Positions 25,182-32,621 of a stretch of DNA of 64,000 bases are shown here, piece after piece. The position numbers were made by a program, and so were the translations under genes. Numbering within the stretch: the first letter of the stretch is position 1; each line of letters starts with the position of its first letter. The notes below the pieces were generated by a model that was not told where the DNA came from, searched no databases, and was given only the letters and a program-made list of their open reading frames with translations. This DNA is from Phycicoccus jejuensis (GTDB lineage: Bacteria; Actinomycetota; Actinomycetes; Actinomycetales; Dermatophilaceae), in the NCBI RefSeq assembly GCF_000720925.1, contig NZ_JOEE01000010.1:54387-118386 (forward strand), given 5' to 3'.

Positions 25182-25757
25182 TCAAATCGTCGTCGCGCCC
25201 GAGGTCCTCGTGCTGCTCGTGCCGTTGGCGTCGCTCGGGTCGCTCGAGCCGGTGCCCTGCCCGCCGCCGGTGCCCTGCCCGCCGCCGGGCATCCCGCCCG
25301 GGCCGCCGTGCTCCTCGGTCCCGGTGACGGCGAACTGCGCCGAGACCAGCACGTCGACACGGCCGGCGTCGGAGGTGACGGTCACCTCGTAGCTGCCGTC
25401 GGACAGGGCGCGGACGCCGCTGACCGTCCCGCCGTCGACGGCTCCCTGCGCCGCCGCGACGGCCTTGCTCGCGGCCTCGGCCGTGAGCGTGCCGCCCTCG
25501 TCCATCATCCCGCCGCGCCCACCGCCGGGCATCCCGTCGGCGCCGGCCTGACCCCCGTCGGGCAGGGTGCCGCTCGACGAGCCCCCGCCGTTGGCATCGG
25601 CGCCGGTGCCGGGCGAGGCCGACGCCGACGCCGACGGCGCGGCGGTGCTCGTCGTCGTGTCGGCCGCCCCGGCGAGCGAGGCGCCGGTGAGGCCGAGCGC
25701 GACGGCGGCGGCGATACCGACCCCGCCGATCGCGAGGGTCCTGGTCTGTCGGTCCAT
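25182..25757 (-). CDS. Secreted Gly/Ser-rich protein with small PepSY-like domain
   Basis: The 191-residue protein has a clear signal peptide (MDRQTRTLAIGGVGIAAAVA ... SLAGAADT, cleavage about residue 35). A flexible S/G/A-rich section follows, then a compact alpha/beta unit of about 60 residues (LTAEAASKAVAAAQGAVDGG ... GSYEVTVTSDAGRVDVLV) resembling a PepSY module, and a G/M/P-rich tail with repeats of GGGQGTG. AAGGAG precedes the ATG at 25757. The role outside the cell is unknown; no lipobox cysteine is present. Confidence 0.65.
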   Translation of the reverse strand: MDRQTRTLAIGGVGIAAAVALGLTGASLAGAADTTTSTAAPSASASASPGTGADANGGGSSSGTLPDGGQAGADGMPGGGRGGMMDEGGTLTAEAASKAVAAAQGAVDGGTVSGVRALSDGSYEVTVTSDAGRVDVLVSAQFAVTGTEEHGGPGGMPGGGQGTGGGQGTGSSDPSDANGTSSTRTSGATTI

Positions 25758-25928
25758 GGGGTGCTCCTTCGTCGTGGGGACCATCTGCACCCACGGTCAC
25801 GGGCCGGGCTGTGCCGCACCTGTCGCCGCAACGTCCCTGCCCTGTGTCCTCACGGCCGCCCACCGCCGTCCGGACGACGTCGTGCCACCGCTAGGCTCGG
25901 CGCACCCGTGGCCGAAGCGTCACGGCCC

Positions 25929-26005
25929 GGGGCGTTAGCTCAGTCGGTCAGAGCAGCGGACTCATAATCCGTCGGTCGTCGGTTCAAGCCCGACACGCCC
26001 CACCA
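25929..26005 (+). tRNA. tRNA with CAT anticodon (Met or Ile2)
   Basis: GGGGCGT (25929-25935) pairs with ACGCCCC (25995-26001). The D arm is GCTC...GAGC, the anticodon stem-loop GCGGA-CTCATAA-TCCGT gives CAT, and the T arm is GTCGG-TTCAAGC-CCGAC. CCA is encoded at 26003-26005. A CAT anticodon can belong to elongator Met or to lysidine-modified Ile2; I cannot separate these by eye. Its 3' half is the left attachment site of the element at 26007. Confidence 0.9.
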
Positions 26006-26006
26006 C
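25961..26006 (+). repeat. Attachment site copy 1 (within tRNA)
   Basis: These 46 bases, from the anticodon loop (CTCATAATCC) to the base after CCA, are identical to 27172-27217. Tyrosine recombinases commonly integrate into tRNA 3' halves and leave such a duplication. Confidence 0.8.
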
Positions 26007-26061
26007 ATATCCGCTGGTCGCGGCCCTGCTCGGGTGCCCTCACTGCATCCGGTGGCCGTTG

Positions 26062-26084
26062 AAGGGCTCCCAGAGGGCTCCGGT
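26062..26084 (+). repeat. Candidate arm-type site, left copy
   Basis: AGGGCTCC occurs twice 11 bases apart, ending GGCTCCGGT. The 23-base unit recurs at 27008-27030 with 3 differences, in the same orientation. Paired short repeats inside att ends are typical of integrase arm-binding sites. Confidence 0.45.
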
Positions 26085-26089
26085 CAGGG

Positions 26090-26320
26090 CTACGTCCAGT
26101 CCATCATCGCGTCGCTGATGATGTTGTTGATGAGGCTTTCGATGACGACGACGGCCTCCTCGCGCCCGATCACGTAGCCCGTCGGATGTCCGCAGCGGTT
26201 CCGTGTGTCCAACTTCTCTGTCAGCAGCAGTCGCGCGTTCTTGTTGAAGACACCGGCGTCCTCGCAGAGGAGCAGGAAGTTCTTGTCATTCAGATACAGC
26301 AGGTCGTTCTTCTTGCTCAC
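26090..26320 (-). CDS. Short HEPN-like protein
   Basis: The 76-residue protein has the C-terminal half of a HEPN fold: helix LLLTEKLDTRNRCGHPTGY with an R-x4-H motif, the RNase signature of many HEPN toxins and CRISPR nucleases, followed by a helix EEAVVVIESLINNIISDAM. Full HEPN domains are about 110-150 residues, so the N-terminal helices are missing. The GTG at 26320 overlaps the stop of the 37-residue membrane gene (GTGA), which argues for real translation. It is part of the tRNA element. It may be a truncated remnant or a mini-HEPN. Confidence 0.5.
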   Translation of the reverse strand: MSKKNDLLYLNDKNFLLLCEDAGVFNKNARLLLTEKLDTRNRCGHPTGYVIGREEAVVVIESLINNIISDAMMDWT

Positions 26321-26430
26321 CTTGCGGTAGGTGCCCAAGAAGTGGCTAACACCAACCCGGCGATGCCCAAGACCAGCAGTGCAAAGCCCGGAAGCAGGCT
26401 TGCGCCGTACGTCTGCTCGCGGTTGGTCAC
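26317..26430 (-). CDS. 37-residue single-pass membrane peptide
   Basis: From the GTG at 26430 the frame reads VTNREQTYGASL and then a clean transmembrane helix (LLPGFALLVLGIAGLVLA) ending SWAPTAR before TGA. The stop overlaps the start of the HEPN-like gene by GTGA. The gene is too short for usual gene finders; the hydrophobic helix and the coupling support it. In context it could be an anchor or an inhibitor of the HEPN-like partner; this is speculation. Confidence 0.45.
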   Translation of the reverse strand: MTNREQTYGASLLPGFALLVLGIAGLVLATSWAPTAR

Positions 26431-26477
26431 GATTAGACCCTAGGTCGAAGCCACACCACCCGCGGCATTTCCGGAGG

Positions 26478-26861
26478 TCAGTCAAGATGTAGAGGACGGT
26501 CCGGCCACGTCTCGCTCCAGAAGTCCGTGTCGCACCACCGAGCCCAGTGGCTGCTTGCTCGCTCGTCCCCTCCGGCTAGCCAGCGCTCTGCAGCCACTCG
26601 AAGGACGCGCTGGGCGTCTTCGGGGGCCACGTGATCGAGTTTCGGAGCATCAAACAGGTCGCTGAGTCCCATCCACTGTGTGTAGACCGCACCGCCGTGC
26701 GGCAGCCAGGTCATGTCATCCACAACCGCGCCCGCTGCGTCCATTGCCGCCTCGTAGGACATCCATGGATCCTCCGCCGCGATCACTTCAAGCACCCACG
26801 GGTCCACGTTGTCGCGATAGAGCCGCGCCTCGCGGTCGTCTTCATCGTCAGAGCCAGGCAT
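26478..26861 (-). CDS. Unknown acidic protein in tRNA element
   Basis: The 127-residue protein starts MPGSDDEDDREARLYRDNVD and is rich in W, D and E (DPWMSYEAAMDAAGAVVDDM, HWARWCDTDFWSETWP). I do not recognise a family. CAGG lies about 7 bases before the ATG at 26861, so this start is preferred over the ATG at 26867 and the longer reading from 26885. It is 47 bases upstream of the membrane peptide gene and probably co-transcribed with it. Its composition is unlike the surrounding chromosome, consistent with acquisition. Confidence 0.55.
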   Translation of the reverse strand: MPGSDDEDDREARLYRDNVDPWVLEVIAAEDPWMSYEAAMDAAGAVVDDMTWLPHGGAVYTQWMGLSDLFDAPKLDHVAPEDAQRVLRVAAERWLAGGDERASSHWARWCDTDFWSETWPDRPLHLD

Positions 26862-27007
26862 ATTCATGCCTGCATATTGGCGCACGCGCGCCAGGTCTGG
26901 TCGACCGTCCCGGACGCTCGGCAGAACGTCCGCTCATCGGCAGAGTCGACCACTCACCATCGGCAGATCCGGACGTTCGGCAACCCGCACAATCGCTTAC
27001 CAACTGC

Positions 27008-27030
27008 AAGGGCTCCGAAAGGGCTCCGGT
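27008..27030 (+). repeat. Candidate arm-type site, right copy
   Basis: The 23-base unit AAGGGCTCC-GAA-AGGGCTCCGGT (run together in the sequence) repeats the unit at 26062, in the same orientation, 141 bases from the right attachment copy. Confidence 0.45.
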
Positions 27031-27171
27031 GCTGCGTCGGTGAAGGTTGGCCGGGGTTGCCCGGCGTTGGTAGAGCCGGGGTGTCAAACCTGCTGTATTA
27101 CAGCCGATTCCGGCCGTTCGGGCTGGTCGAGCGCTCGCCAGGTCGAGCAGCCGGATCGGCTCGGCGTCGTT

Positions 27172-27217
27172 CTCATAATCCGTCGGTCGTCGGTTCAAGC
27201 CCGACACGCCCCACCAC
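27172..27217 (+). repeat. Attachment site copy 2
   Basis: This is an exact 46-base copy of the tRNA 3' half (CTCATAATCC ... CACCAC). It lacks the acceptor 5' strand and D arm, so it is not a functional tRNA. It marks the right end of the integrated element. Confidence 0.8.
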
Positions 27218-27417
27218 GCCGCGCGGATGCACCGGCCGCGCCGGCCTGACCCCGTCGTGGCGCGCCCCGTGGCGCGAGACGTGGGGCGATGACCCCACCT
27301 CCGGCGCCACGTGCACCACCACCGCAGCCCGCATCGTCGGCACCCCGCGGGATCGGGGTCGAGCCGGCCGGAAACACCCGGACGCGGCCTCAGGACCACG
27401 CACCGGGTCCGACCGCG

Positions 27418-29664
27418 TCAGGGCAGGACGAACCTGGGCTCGACGGTGACGCCCGAGACGACCTGCACCGGTGTCGCCGTCGAGGGCGCGTCGCTGCCGT
27501 CGTTGCAGATCCGGGTCGACCCCTCGGTGACGCAGACGACGTAGCGCCCGGGCCGCAGCGGGATGGAGCTGCCGACCGCGTTCGCCTTCCCGGTGCCGTA
27601 GCCCCAGACGCGCAGGCCCGACGGGACGTGGACGTAGTCGATGCTGACGTCGGACAGGTCGCCGTCCGGGTCGACGATCGTGGGGTCGATGCGACCGGGT
27701 CGGAGCAGCGTGAGGTCCGGGACGCGCACGGTCGTCGTCGGGGCGACGACGAAGGTCCGCGCCCCGGCGGCGACGAGCTGGGCCACGGCGTCGGGTTCCT
27801 CGACCTGGCGGGGGATGCGGGTCAGCCCCGTGGCGACCTCGTTGGCGAGCGGCGACCCGTCGCCCCCGGTCTGCCAGCCCCTCTCCGTCCAGACGACGTA
27901 CGTCCCACCCGGCGGCACGACCGCGCGCCACGAGGTGTCCTTCACCTCGTTGACGCCGAACGAGATCTGCATCGGCTTCATGGGCGCGTCGACCCGCTCG
28001 ACCATGACGAAACCGGAGACGTCGTGCCCTCCCGTGGGACCGAGGACCTGACCGGTGAGGAGACCGCTCGGGGCGAGGGCCACGTCCGAGCGGACCAGAC
28101 GCGCGCCCAGGGGCAGCGACACCCGCGGGTCGGACGGTCCGGTCCCGCCCTGGCACGCGGCGACGTACCGGCCGTCCGTCGTGAGCTCGCGGCCGTCCCA
28201 GGTGCCGGTGCCGGCGCACACCTGCACCGCATCAGGGGCGACGGGGACGAGGTCGAACGTGCCGTCCGCCCGGCCCGCGCCGTACCCCACCCGCCCGTCG
28301 GCCGAGACGAGGGGACTGCTCACCGCACGACCGGTGTCGGCATCCCTCACGGTGCCCGAGATCACGGCTCGCGGGGCGACGACGGCGAGCCGGTCGACGA
28401 CCACGTGGACCGAGCCGGGGGTGACCGCCCTGATCCAGAGCCGGCCGCCACGCGGCGGGGTGGGCACGAACACGGTCGCCGTGACGGTCTCGCCGGCCGC
28501 GTAGTTGAGGAAGCTGCCGCTCCAGAGGAACGGGTCCTGGCCGCTCTCGGTGACGGCGTCGCGTTCGGCTCCGTAGCGCAGGTACCCGCTGCGGGTGCCA
28601 CCGGTGACCGTCACGCTGAGCAGCGTCCCCGACGAGGCACCGGGTGTGGCGGGCAGCTGGCGGTCGGTCGTGCCCGTCAGCGGACCCGCGGAGGTGGTGC
28701 GGGTGTCGAGGATCCGCGCGGGAGTGCGCACCTCGACGCCGGCCGGCACCACCTCTCCGCCGCCGGCGACCCATCCGAAGGCGTCGGCCACCACGTGCAC
28801 CGGTCGGCTGGACATGTTCCACAGCCGCACTCCCCCGGTGGGCGACACGCCGACGACGGTCAGGGCCGCCCGGTCCTTCCCGACCCGGTAGGTCAGCGAC
28901 GTCGTCGACGGTCGGCTCGTCCCGGAGGGGTGGGCGACGAGGTAGCCGGCGCGGGTCGGCTTGACGGCCACGACGTCGAGGACGGCGGCCGCGGCCCCCC
29001 GCGGGATCGACCCGGCGGGGAGGGTGACGTCGCGGTAGCCGTTGGCCGGGACGGCGACGGCCGACGTGCGCGTGTCGAGGACGCGCGTGCCGCGCAGCGG
29101 GCGCAGGGACCCCGGCCGGACCGTGGTGCCGCCGGCGAGGACGTACCCCTGGAAGGAGAGCAGGACGTGGGTGCTGCCGCGCGACCCGTTCGTCACCTTG
29201 AGGGTGCGGGAGGACCCGAGCGTGACCACCGCCGTGTTGGGCACCGGGGCGCCCGGTACGTAGTTCACCGTGGAGGCGGCAGGACGGCTCCCCCCGTCGC
29301 CCCAGACCGTCAGCCACCCGTCGGCGGTCATGTCGACGGCCGTGACGGTGAGGATCACCGCGGTCGCGTCGGCCGGGACCGGACCGGTCGACCCGAGGAC
29401 GTCGAGCGTCCTCGTCTCCTGCGGGCGCAGCTCGGCGCTCCTCCGCGAGTCGTAGATGACCGAGCCCACCCGGCGCAAGCTGCTCTGGTCGCCGAAGCCC
29501 ACCACGCCCGCCGCCGGACCCTGCACCGTCCCCACGGCGGCGCTCGACGACCGCACGGCGTCGACGGGTGCGGGCGGTGCGGCGGCCGCGCCCGTCGGAG
29601 CGAGGGCCGTCACGAGGACGGCGGCGACGGCGAGCACGAGCCCGCGCGGGCGAGACAGCGACAC
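27418..29664 (-). CDS. Secreted surface protein with RVLDTR-type repeats
   Basis: The 748-residue protein has a signal peptide (LSRPRGLVLAVAAVLVTALA, cleaved after AAAA near residue 30). Three repeats of roughly 115-130 residues follow, marked by VIYDSRRSAELRP, GTRVLDTRTSAVAVPANGY and ARILDTRTTSAGPLTG, each with the beta-rich ATAVILTVTAVDMT/AAAVLDVVAVKPT core and an ending like HVVVDAFGWV. The C-terminal third contains carboxypeptidase-regulatory-like strands (ISGTVRDADTGRAVSSPLV, SGLLTGQVLGPTGGHDVSGF). No sortase motif or catalytic site is seen. Such proteins are probably extracellular adhesins or envelope scaffolds. GGGGGA precedes the GTG at 29664. Confidence 0.75.
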   Translation of the reverse strand: MSLSRPRGLVLAVAAVLVTALAPTGAAAAPPAPVDAVRSSSAAVGTVQGPAAGVVGFGDQSSLRRVGSVIYDSRRSAELRPQETRTLDVLGSTGPVPADATAVILTVTAVDMTADGWLTVWGDGGSRPAASTVNYVPGAPVPNTAVVTLGSSRTLKVTNGSRGSTHVLLSFQGYVLAGGTTVRPGSLRPLRGTRVLDTRTSAVAVPANGYRDVTLPAGSIPRGAAAAVLDVVAVKPTRAGYLVAHPSGTSRPSTTSLTYRVGKDRAALTVVGVSPTGGVRLWNMSSRPVHVVADAFGWVAGGGEVVPAGVEVRTPARILDTRTTSAGPLTGTTDRQLPATPGASSGTLLSVTVTGGTRSGYLRYGAERDAVTESGQDPFLWSGSFLNYAAGETVTATVFVPTPPRGGRLWIRAVTPGSVHVVVDRLAVVAPRAVISGTVRDADTGRAVSSPLVSADGRVGYGAGRADGTFDLVPVAPDAVQVCAGTGTWDGRELTTDGRYVAACQGGTGPSDPRVSLPLGARLVRSDVALAPSGLLTGQVLGPTGGHDVSGFVMVERVDAPMKPMQISFGVNEVKDTSWRAVVPPGGTYVVWTERGWQTGGDGSPLANEVATGLTRIPRQVEEPDAVAQLVAAGARTFVVAPTTTVRVPDLTLLRPGRIDPTIVDPDGDLSDVSIDYVHVPSGLRVWGYGTGKANAVGSSIPLRPGRYVVCVTEGSTRICNDGSDAPSTATPVQVVSGVTVEPRFVLP

Positions 29665-29783
29665 GGTGATTCCCCCAGAGACGTGTGGTCCTTCGCGCGG
29701 ATCATAGGCTGCCCGCGCCCCGTCGCGCCTCCCGTCGCAGGAACGACACGCACACCGGGCGCGGAGGGCCCTCGGGCAGGGCG

Positions 29784-30446
29784 TCAGCCGGACGGCGGCG
29801 GGTGGCCGGTCAGGGGTCCGAGGCTCGTGAGGGAGGAGACGGCGGGCTCGAGCCGCGCCACGAGCTCGTTCCCCCGCAGGAGAGCCTCTGCGGGGGCCAC
29901 CACGCCGAGATCGCCGAACGCGGTGTCGCTGAGGACGTGCTCGAGCACACCGGCGCACGACGCCGACGCGAGCACCGCCTCGTCACGTGCCCCGGCCGGG
30001 GTCGCGCCGGCGACGACGGCGAGGAGGTGATGACGGAGCGGCTCGACGACCTCACGTCGCGGGCGGCAGCGCGGCGGCCTCCATCGGCGCACCCTGCGCG
30101 GCACGGCCAGCGCTGCCCCGCGCCGGACGACATCATTCCCCAGCCGGTCCCACAGGTCCGGGCCGATCGCGTCGAGCGCCTGCACGACCGGCACCGGGCC
30201 GGGGCCGGCCGCCGCCATCGCGGCGCCCCACGACGCGACGAGACCGCCGTCCCCGGTGCCGGCCGCGGGTCCCGGTCGGACCGCGGCGCCCCCGGGACCG
30301 TCGACCCACTCGGCCGCACCGCTCGCCACGACGTCGCAGAGCGCGGCGGCGCGGGCCGCGGTCACGACGGCGTGGTGGCGCGGCCGCAGCCACTGCTCGT
30401 CCTGGCCGAGCAGCCAGACCACGTGCGCGGCCGGCAGGTCATCCAC
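29784..30446 (-). CDS. GPP34-like protein
   Basis: The 220-residue helical protein resembles the bacterial GPP34 (Golgi phosphoprotein 3-like) family: an N-terminal HVVWLLGQDEQWLRPRHHAV region, helix AARAAALCDVVASGAAEWVD, LWDRLGNDVVRRGAALAVPR, and a REVVEPLRHHLLAVVAGATP segment followed by DEAVLASASCAGVLEHVL. Eukaryotic members bind phosphoinositides; the actinobacterial role is unknown. The GTG at 30446 was chosen because the frame above it is antisense arginine-rich sequence. It lies downstream of a small membrane protein on the same strand. Confidence 0.6.
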   Translation of the reverse strand: MDDLPAAHVVWLLGQDEQWLRPRHHAVVTAARAAALCDVVASGAAEWVDGPGGAAVRPGPAAGTGDGGLVASWGAAMAAAGPGPVPVVQALDAIGPDLWDRLGNDVVRRGAALAVPRRVRRWRPPRCRPRREVVEPLRHHLLAVVAGATPAGARDEAVLASASCAGVLEHVLSDTAFGDLGVVAPAEALLRGNELVARLEPAVSSLTSLGPLTGHPPPSG

Positions 30447-30499
30447 GGCCCCACCCTCCCGGACCCGGTCGCCGAGAGGCGGCCGCCTGTCGTCGCCGC

Positions 30500-30730
30500 C
30501 TACGATCTCGCCTCCGCCCTGGACTCGCGCCGGTTGCGCAGGGCCACCTCCACCGCGGCCCCGACGACCAGCAGCTCGGCGACGACCGCCGCGGCGGCCC
30601 ACCGGCCCCGGTGCTCGTGCGTCGCCTCGATGACCTTCAGTGCGCTGAGCAGCAGGCCGACCTGGATGAGCACGAGCGACACCCACCGGCGGCGTCGTCG
30701 CTCCACCGCGTCGTGCGCGTCCGACGTCAT
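30500..30730 (-). CDS. Small membrane protein
   Basis: The 76-residue protein has two hydrophobic helices (VSLVLIQVGLLLSALKVIEA and WAAAAVVAELLVVGAAVEVA) between basic ends. The ATG at 30730 starts MTSDAHDAVERRRRRW. I recognise no family; the layout suggests a two-pass inner membrane protein with both ends in the cytosol. It is divergent from the SDR gene at 30880. Confidence 0.55.
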   Translation of the reverse strand: MTSDAHDAVERRRRRWVSLVLIQVGLLLSALKVIEATHEHRGRWAAAAVVAELLVVGAAVEVALRNRRESRAEARS

Positions 30731-30879
30731 CGCTCCACCCCCGTCGCTCCCCGGCCACGGTCCCCCGGGTCCCTTCCGTCGGGGCAGTCTGCTGCCGGCC
30801 CCCGCACGCGTCAACCCGGCCCGGTCGGGGTAGCACTGGGATGACGCATCCGCGCCGTACCCGAGCGAGAGGAACCGAC

Positions 30880-31881
30880 GTGTCCAGAGTCGTCGTCGTC
30901 ACCGGAGCCAGTGGGGGGATCGGGCGAGCCACCGTCCGCGAGTTCGCCAGACGGGGCGACACGCTCGCCCTGGTCGCCCGCGGTGAGCGCGGGCTGGAGG
31001 CAGCCGCCGAGGAGGTCCGCGGGCTCGGGGCGCGAGCGCTCGTCGTCCCGACGGACGTCGCGGACGCCGACGCCGTCGAGGCCGCCGTCGAGCGCATCGA
31101 GAGCGAGCTCGGCCCGGTCGACGTGTGGGTCAACGTCGCGTTCACCTCGGTGTTCGCCCGCGTCGACGACATCCGCCCCGAGGAGTTCCGACGGGTCACC
31201 GAGGTCAGCTACCTCGGCTACGTCTACGCGACGATGAGCATCCTGCGCCGGATGAAGGAGCGCGACCGCGGCACGATCGTCCACGTGGGGTCGGCCCTGG
31301 CCTACCGCGGCATCCCCCTCCAGAGCGCCTACTGCGGCGCGAAGCACGCCATCCAGGGGTTCCACGAGGCCGTCCGCGCCGAGCTGCTGCACGAGCGCAG
31401 CGCCGTGCGGGTGACGATGGTGCAGATGCCGGCGGTCAACACGCCGCAGTTCTCCTGGGTGCTCTCGCGCCTCCCCCAGCAGGCACAGCCCGTGCCCCCG
31501 ATCTACCAGCCGGAGGTGGCCGCCCGGGCGGTCGTGTTCGCGGCCGACCACCCCCGGCGCCGCGAGTACTGGGTCGGCGCGAGCACCGTCGGCACGCTGG
31601 CGGCCAACGCGGTCGTCCCGGGACTGCTCGACCGCTACCTCGGCCGGACCGGATTCGGGTCGCAGCAGACCGGTGAGCGCAAGCCCGACGACCAGCCGAG
31701 CAACCTCTGGGAGCCCGCCGACGGGCCGGACGGGCGCGACTTCGGCGCCCACGGCGCGTTCGACGACCGCGCCCACGCGCACAGCCCCCAGCAGTGGGTC
31801 GCGCAGCACTACCCGCTGCTCGCCGGCGCCGCCGCCGTCCTCGTGGCCACCGGTGCCGCGGTCGCCGGGAGGCGTCGGTGA
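30880..31881 (+). CDS. Short-chain dehydrogenase/reductase with C-terminal membrane anchor
   Basis: The 333-residue protein has the SDR cofactor motif VVTGASGGIGRATV at the N-terminus, and the active-site serine and YxxxK in VGSALAYRGIPLQSAYCGAKH. After the catalytic domain comes an 80-residue extension rich in D, P and H and a final membrane helix (YPLLAGAAAVLVATGAAVAG). The GTG at 30880 has GAGAGG 7 bases upstream and begins directly at the Rossmann strand; the ATG at 30841 would add 13 residues. The substrate is unknown. Its stop overlaps the next start (GTGA). Confidence 0.8.
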   Translation: MSRVVVVTGASGGIGRATVREFARRGDTLALVARGERGLEAAAEEVRGLGARALVVPTDVADADAVEAAVERIESELGPVDVWVNVAFTSVFARVDDIRPEEFRRVTEVSYLGYVYATMSILRRMKERDRGTIVHVGSALAYRGIPLQSAYCGAKHAIQGFHEAVRAELLHERSAVRVTMVQMPAVNTPQFSWVLSRLPQQAQPVPPIYQPEVAARAVVFAADHPRRREYWVGASTVGTLAANAVVPGLLDRYLGRTGFGSQQTGERKPDDQPSNLWEPADGPDGRDFGAHGAFDDRAHAHSPQQWVAQHYPLLAGAAAVLVATGAAVAGRRR

Positions 31882-32228
31882 GCGGCGGCTCCGCGCTCCT
31901 GCGGCTCGCGGGCGTCGCGGGGACCGCCTGGGGCGGGGTGCTCCTCGCACGGGGTGACGACGTGTGGCGCCGGCTCGAGGGCCGCTCGCCCGACTCCGTC
32001 GAGGAGCTCGCCATCCGGGCGCTGGGCGGCCGCCACCTCGTCCAGGGCGGCGTCCAGCTCCTCGCCCCCCGGGCCAGCCGCCGCGTCGCGGTCGGCGTCG
32101 ACGTGGTCCACGCCGCGACGATGTTCGCCCTGGCCCTCGCGTCACCGTCCCGGCGCACCGTCGCCACGACCACCGGGGCCGTCGCCCTCGTCGGCGCCGC
32201 CCTCGGGGTGGCGGCCGGTCCCCGCTGA
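31878..32228 (+). CDS. Small membrane protein coupled to SDR
   Basis: The 116-residue protein starts at GTG 31878 overlapping the SDR stop. It has weakly hydrophobic helices (LLRLAGVAGTAWGGVLLA, VGVDVVHAATMFALALA and TTTGAVALVGAALGVAAG) around a conserved-looking LAIRALGGRHLVQGGVQL segment. Proteins of this type follow SDR genes in other actinobacteria as far as I recall, but no function is known to me. Coupling suggests that it works with the anchored SDR at the membrane. Confidence 0.55.
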   Translation: MSGGSALLRLAGVAGTAWGGVLLARGDDVWRRLEGRSPDSVEELAIRALGGRHLVQGGVQLLAPRASRRVAVGVDVVHAATMFALALASPSRRTVATTTGAVALVGAALGVAAGPR

Positions 32229-32407
32229 CGTCCGCACCGGCCGCCGCCGGCCTCGTGCGACCGCGGAATCGCCGTGGGTGCCCGACGCCCCGGCAGCGGC
32301 GCTCGCGTGGCACTCTTCCCCCGGGGTTCGTCCACGCCATGGTCCCGGAGACCGCCCGGTCACGAGCCCACGCACCGACCACCGTCACTCGACCCCTGGG
32401 GACCTCC

Positions 32408-32575
32408 GTGATCCTGCTCGTCATCGCCGTGCTGCTCGTCGTCGCCGTGGTGCTCGCCTCGCGGGGCCGCCGCACGGGTGGGGCCTCGCGGCTCCCGCAG
32501 GTGCTCGCCGGTGTCGTCGTGCTCGGCGTCGTCGTCTGGGTCGTCGTCATCGCGGTGCAGGCCAACGGCGCCTGA
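32408..32575 (+). CDS. Very small two-helix membrane protein
   Basis: From the GTG at 32408 the frame encodes 55 residues with two hydrophobic helices (ILLVIAVLLVVAVVLA and VLAGVVVLGVVVWVVVIAV) separated by a basic, glycine-rich loop. An ATG at 32339 would add a 23-residue polar leader. No family is recognised. It lies between the SDR pair and the potassium channel. Confidence 0.45.
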   Translation: MILLVIAVLLVVAVVLASRGRRTGGASRLPQVLAGVVVLGVVVWVVVIAVQANGA

Positions 32576-32621
32576 CCCGAGCGTCCACCGGCACCGACGG
32601 ACCGCGTGCCAGCATGACGCC

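Larger units (their letters stand above)
26007..27171. mobile_element. 1.17-kb tRNA-integrated element without integrase
   Basis: The segment lies between two perfect 46-base copies of the tRNA 3' half, has visibly lower GC than its surroundings, and holds three short leftward genes (127, 37 and 76 residues). No integrase, excisionase or replication gene is present. Candidate recombinase arm sites lie at 26062-26084 and 27008-27030. It is either a deletion remnant of a larger island or a non-autonomous element moved by an integrase from elsewhere. Confidence 0.7.

Noticed and set aside
25182..25757. Lipoprotein
   Set aside because: The signal peptide has no cysteine in a lipobox; ordinary cleavage at an alanine-rich site fits better.
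27172..27217. A second tRNA gene
   Set aside because: Only the part from the anticodon loop to CCA is present; the acceptor 5' strand and D arm are missing. It is an attachment-site copy.
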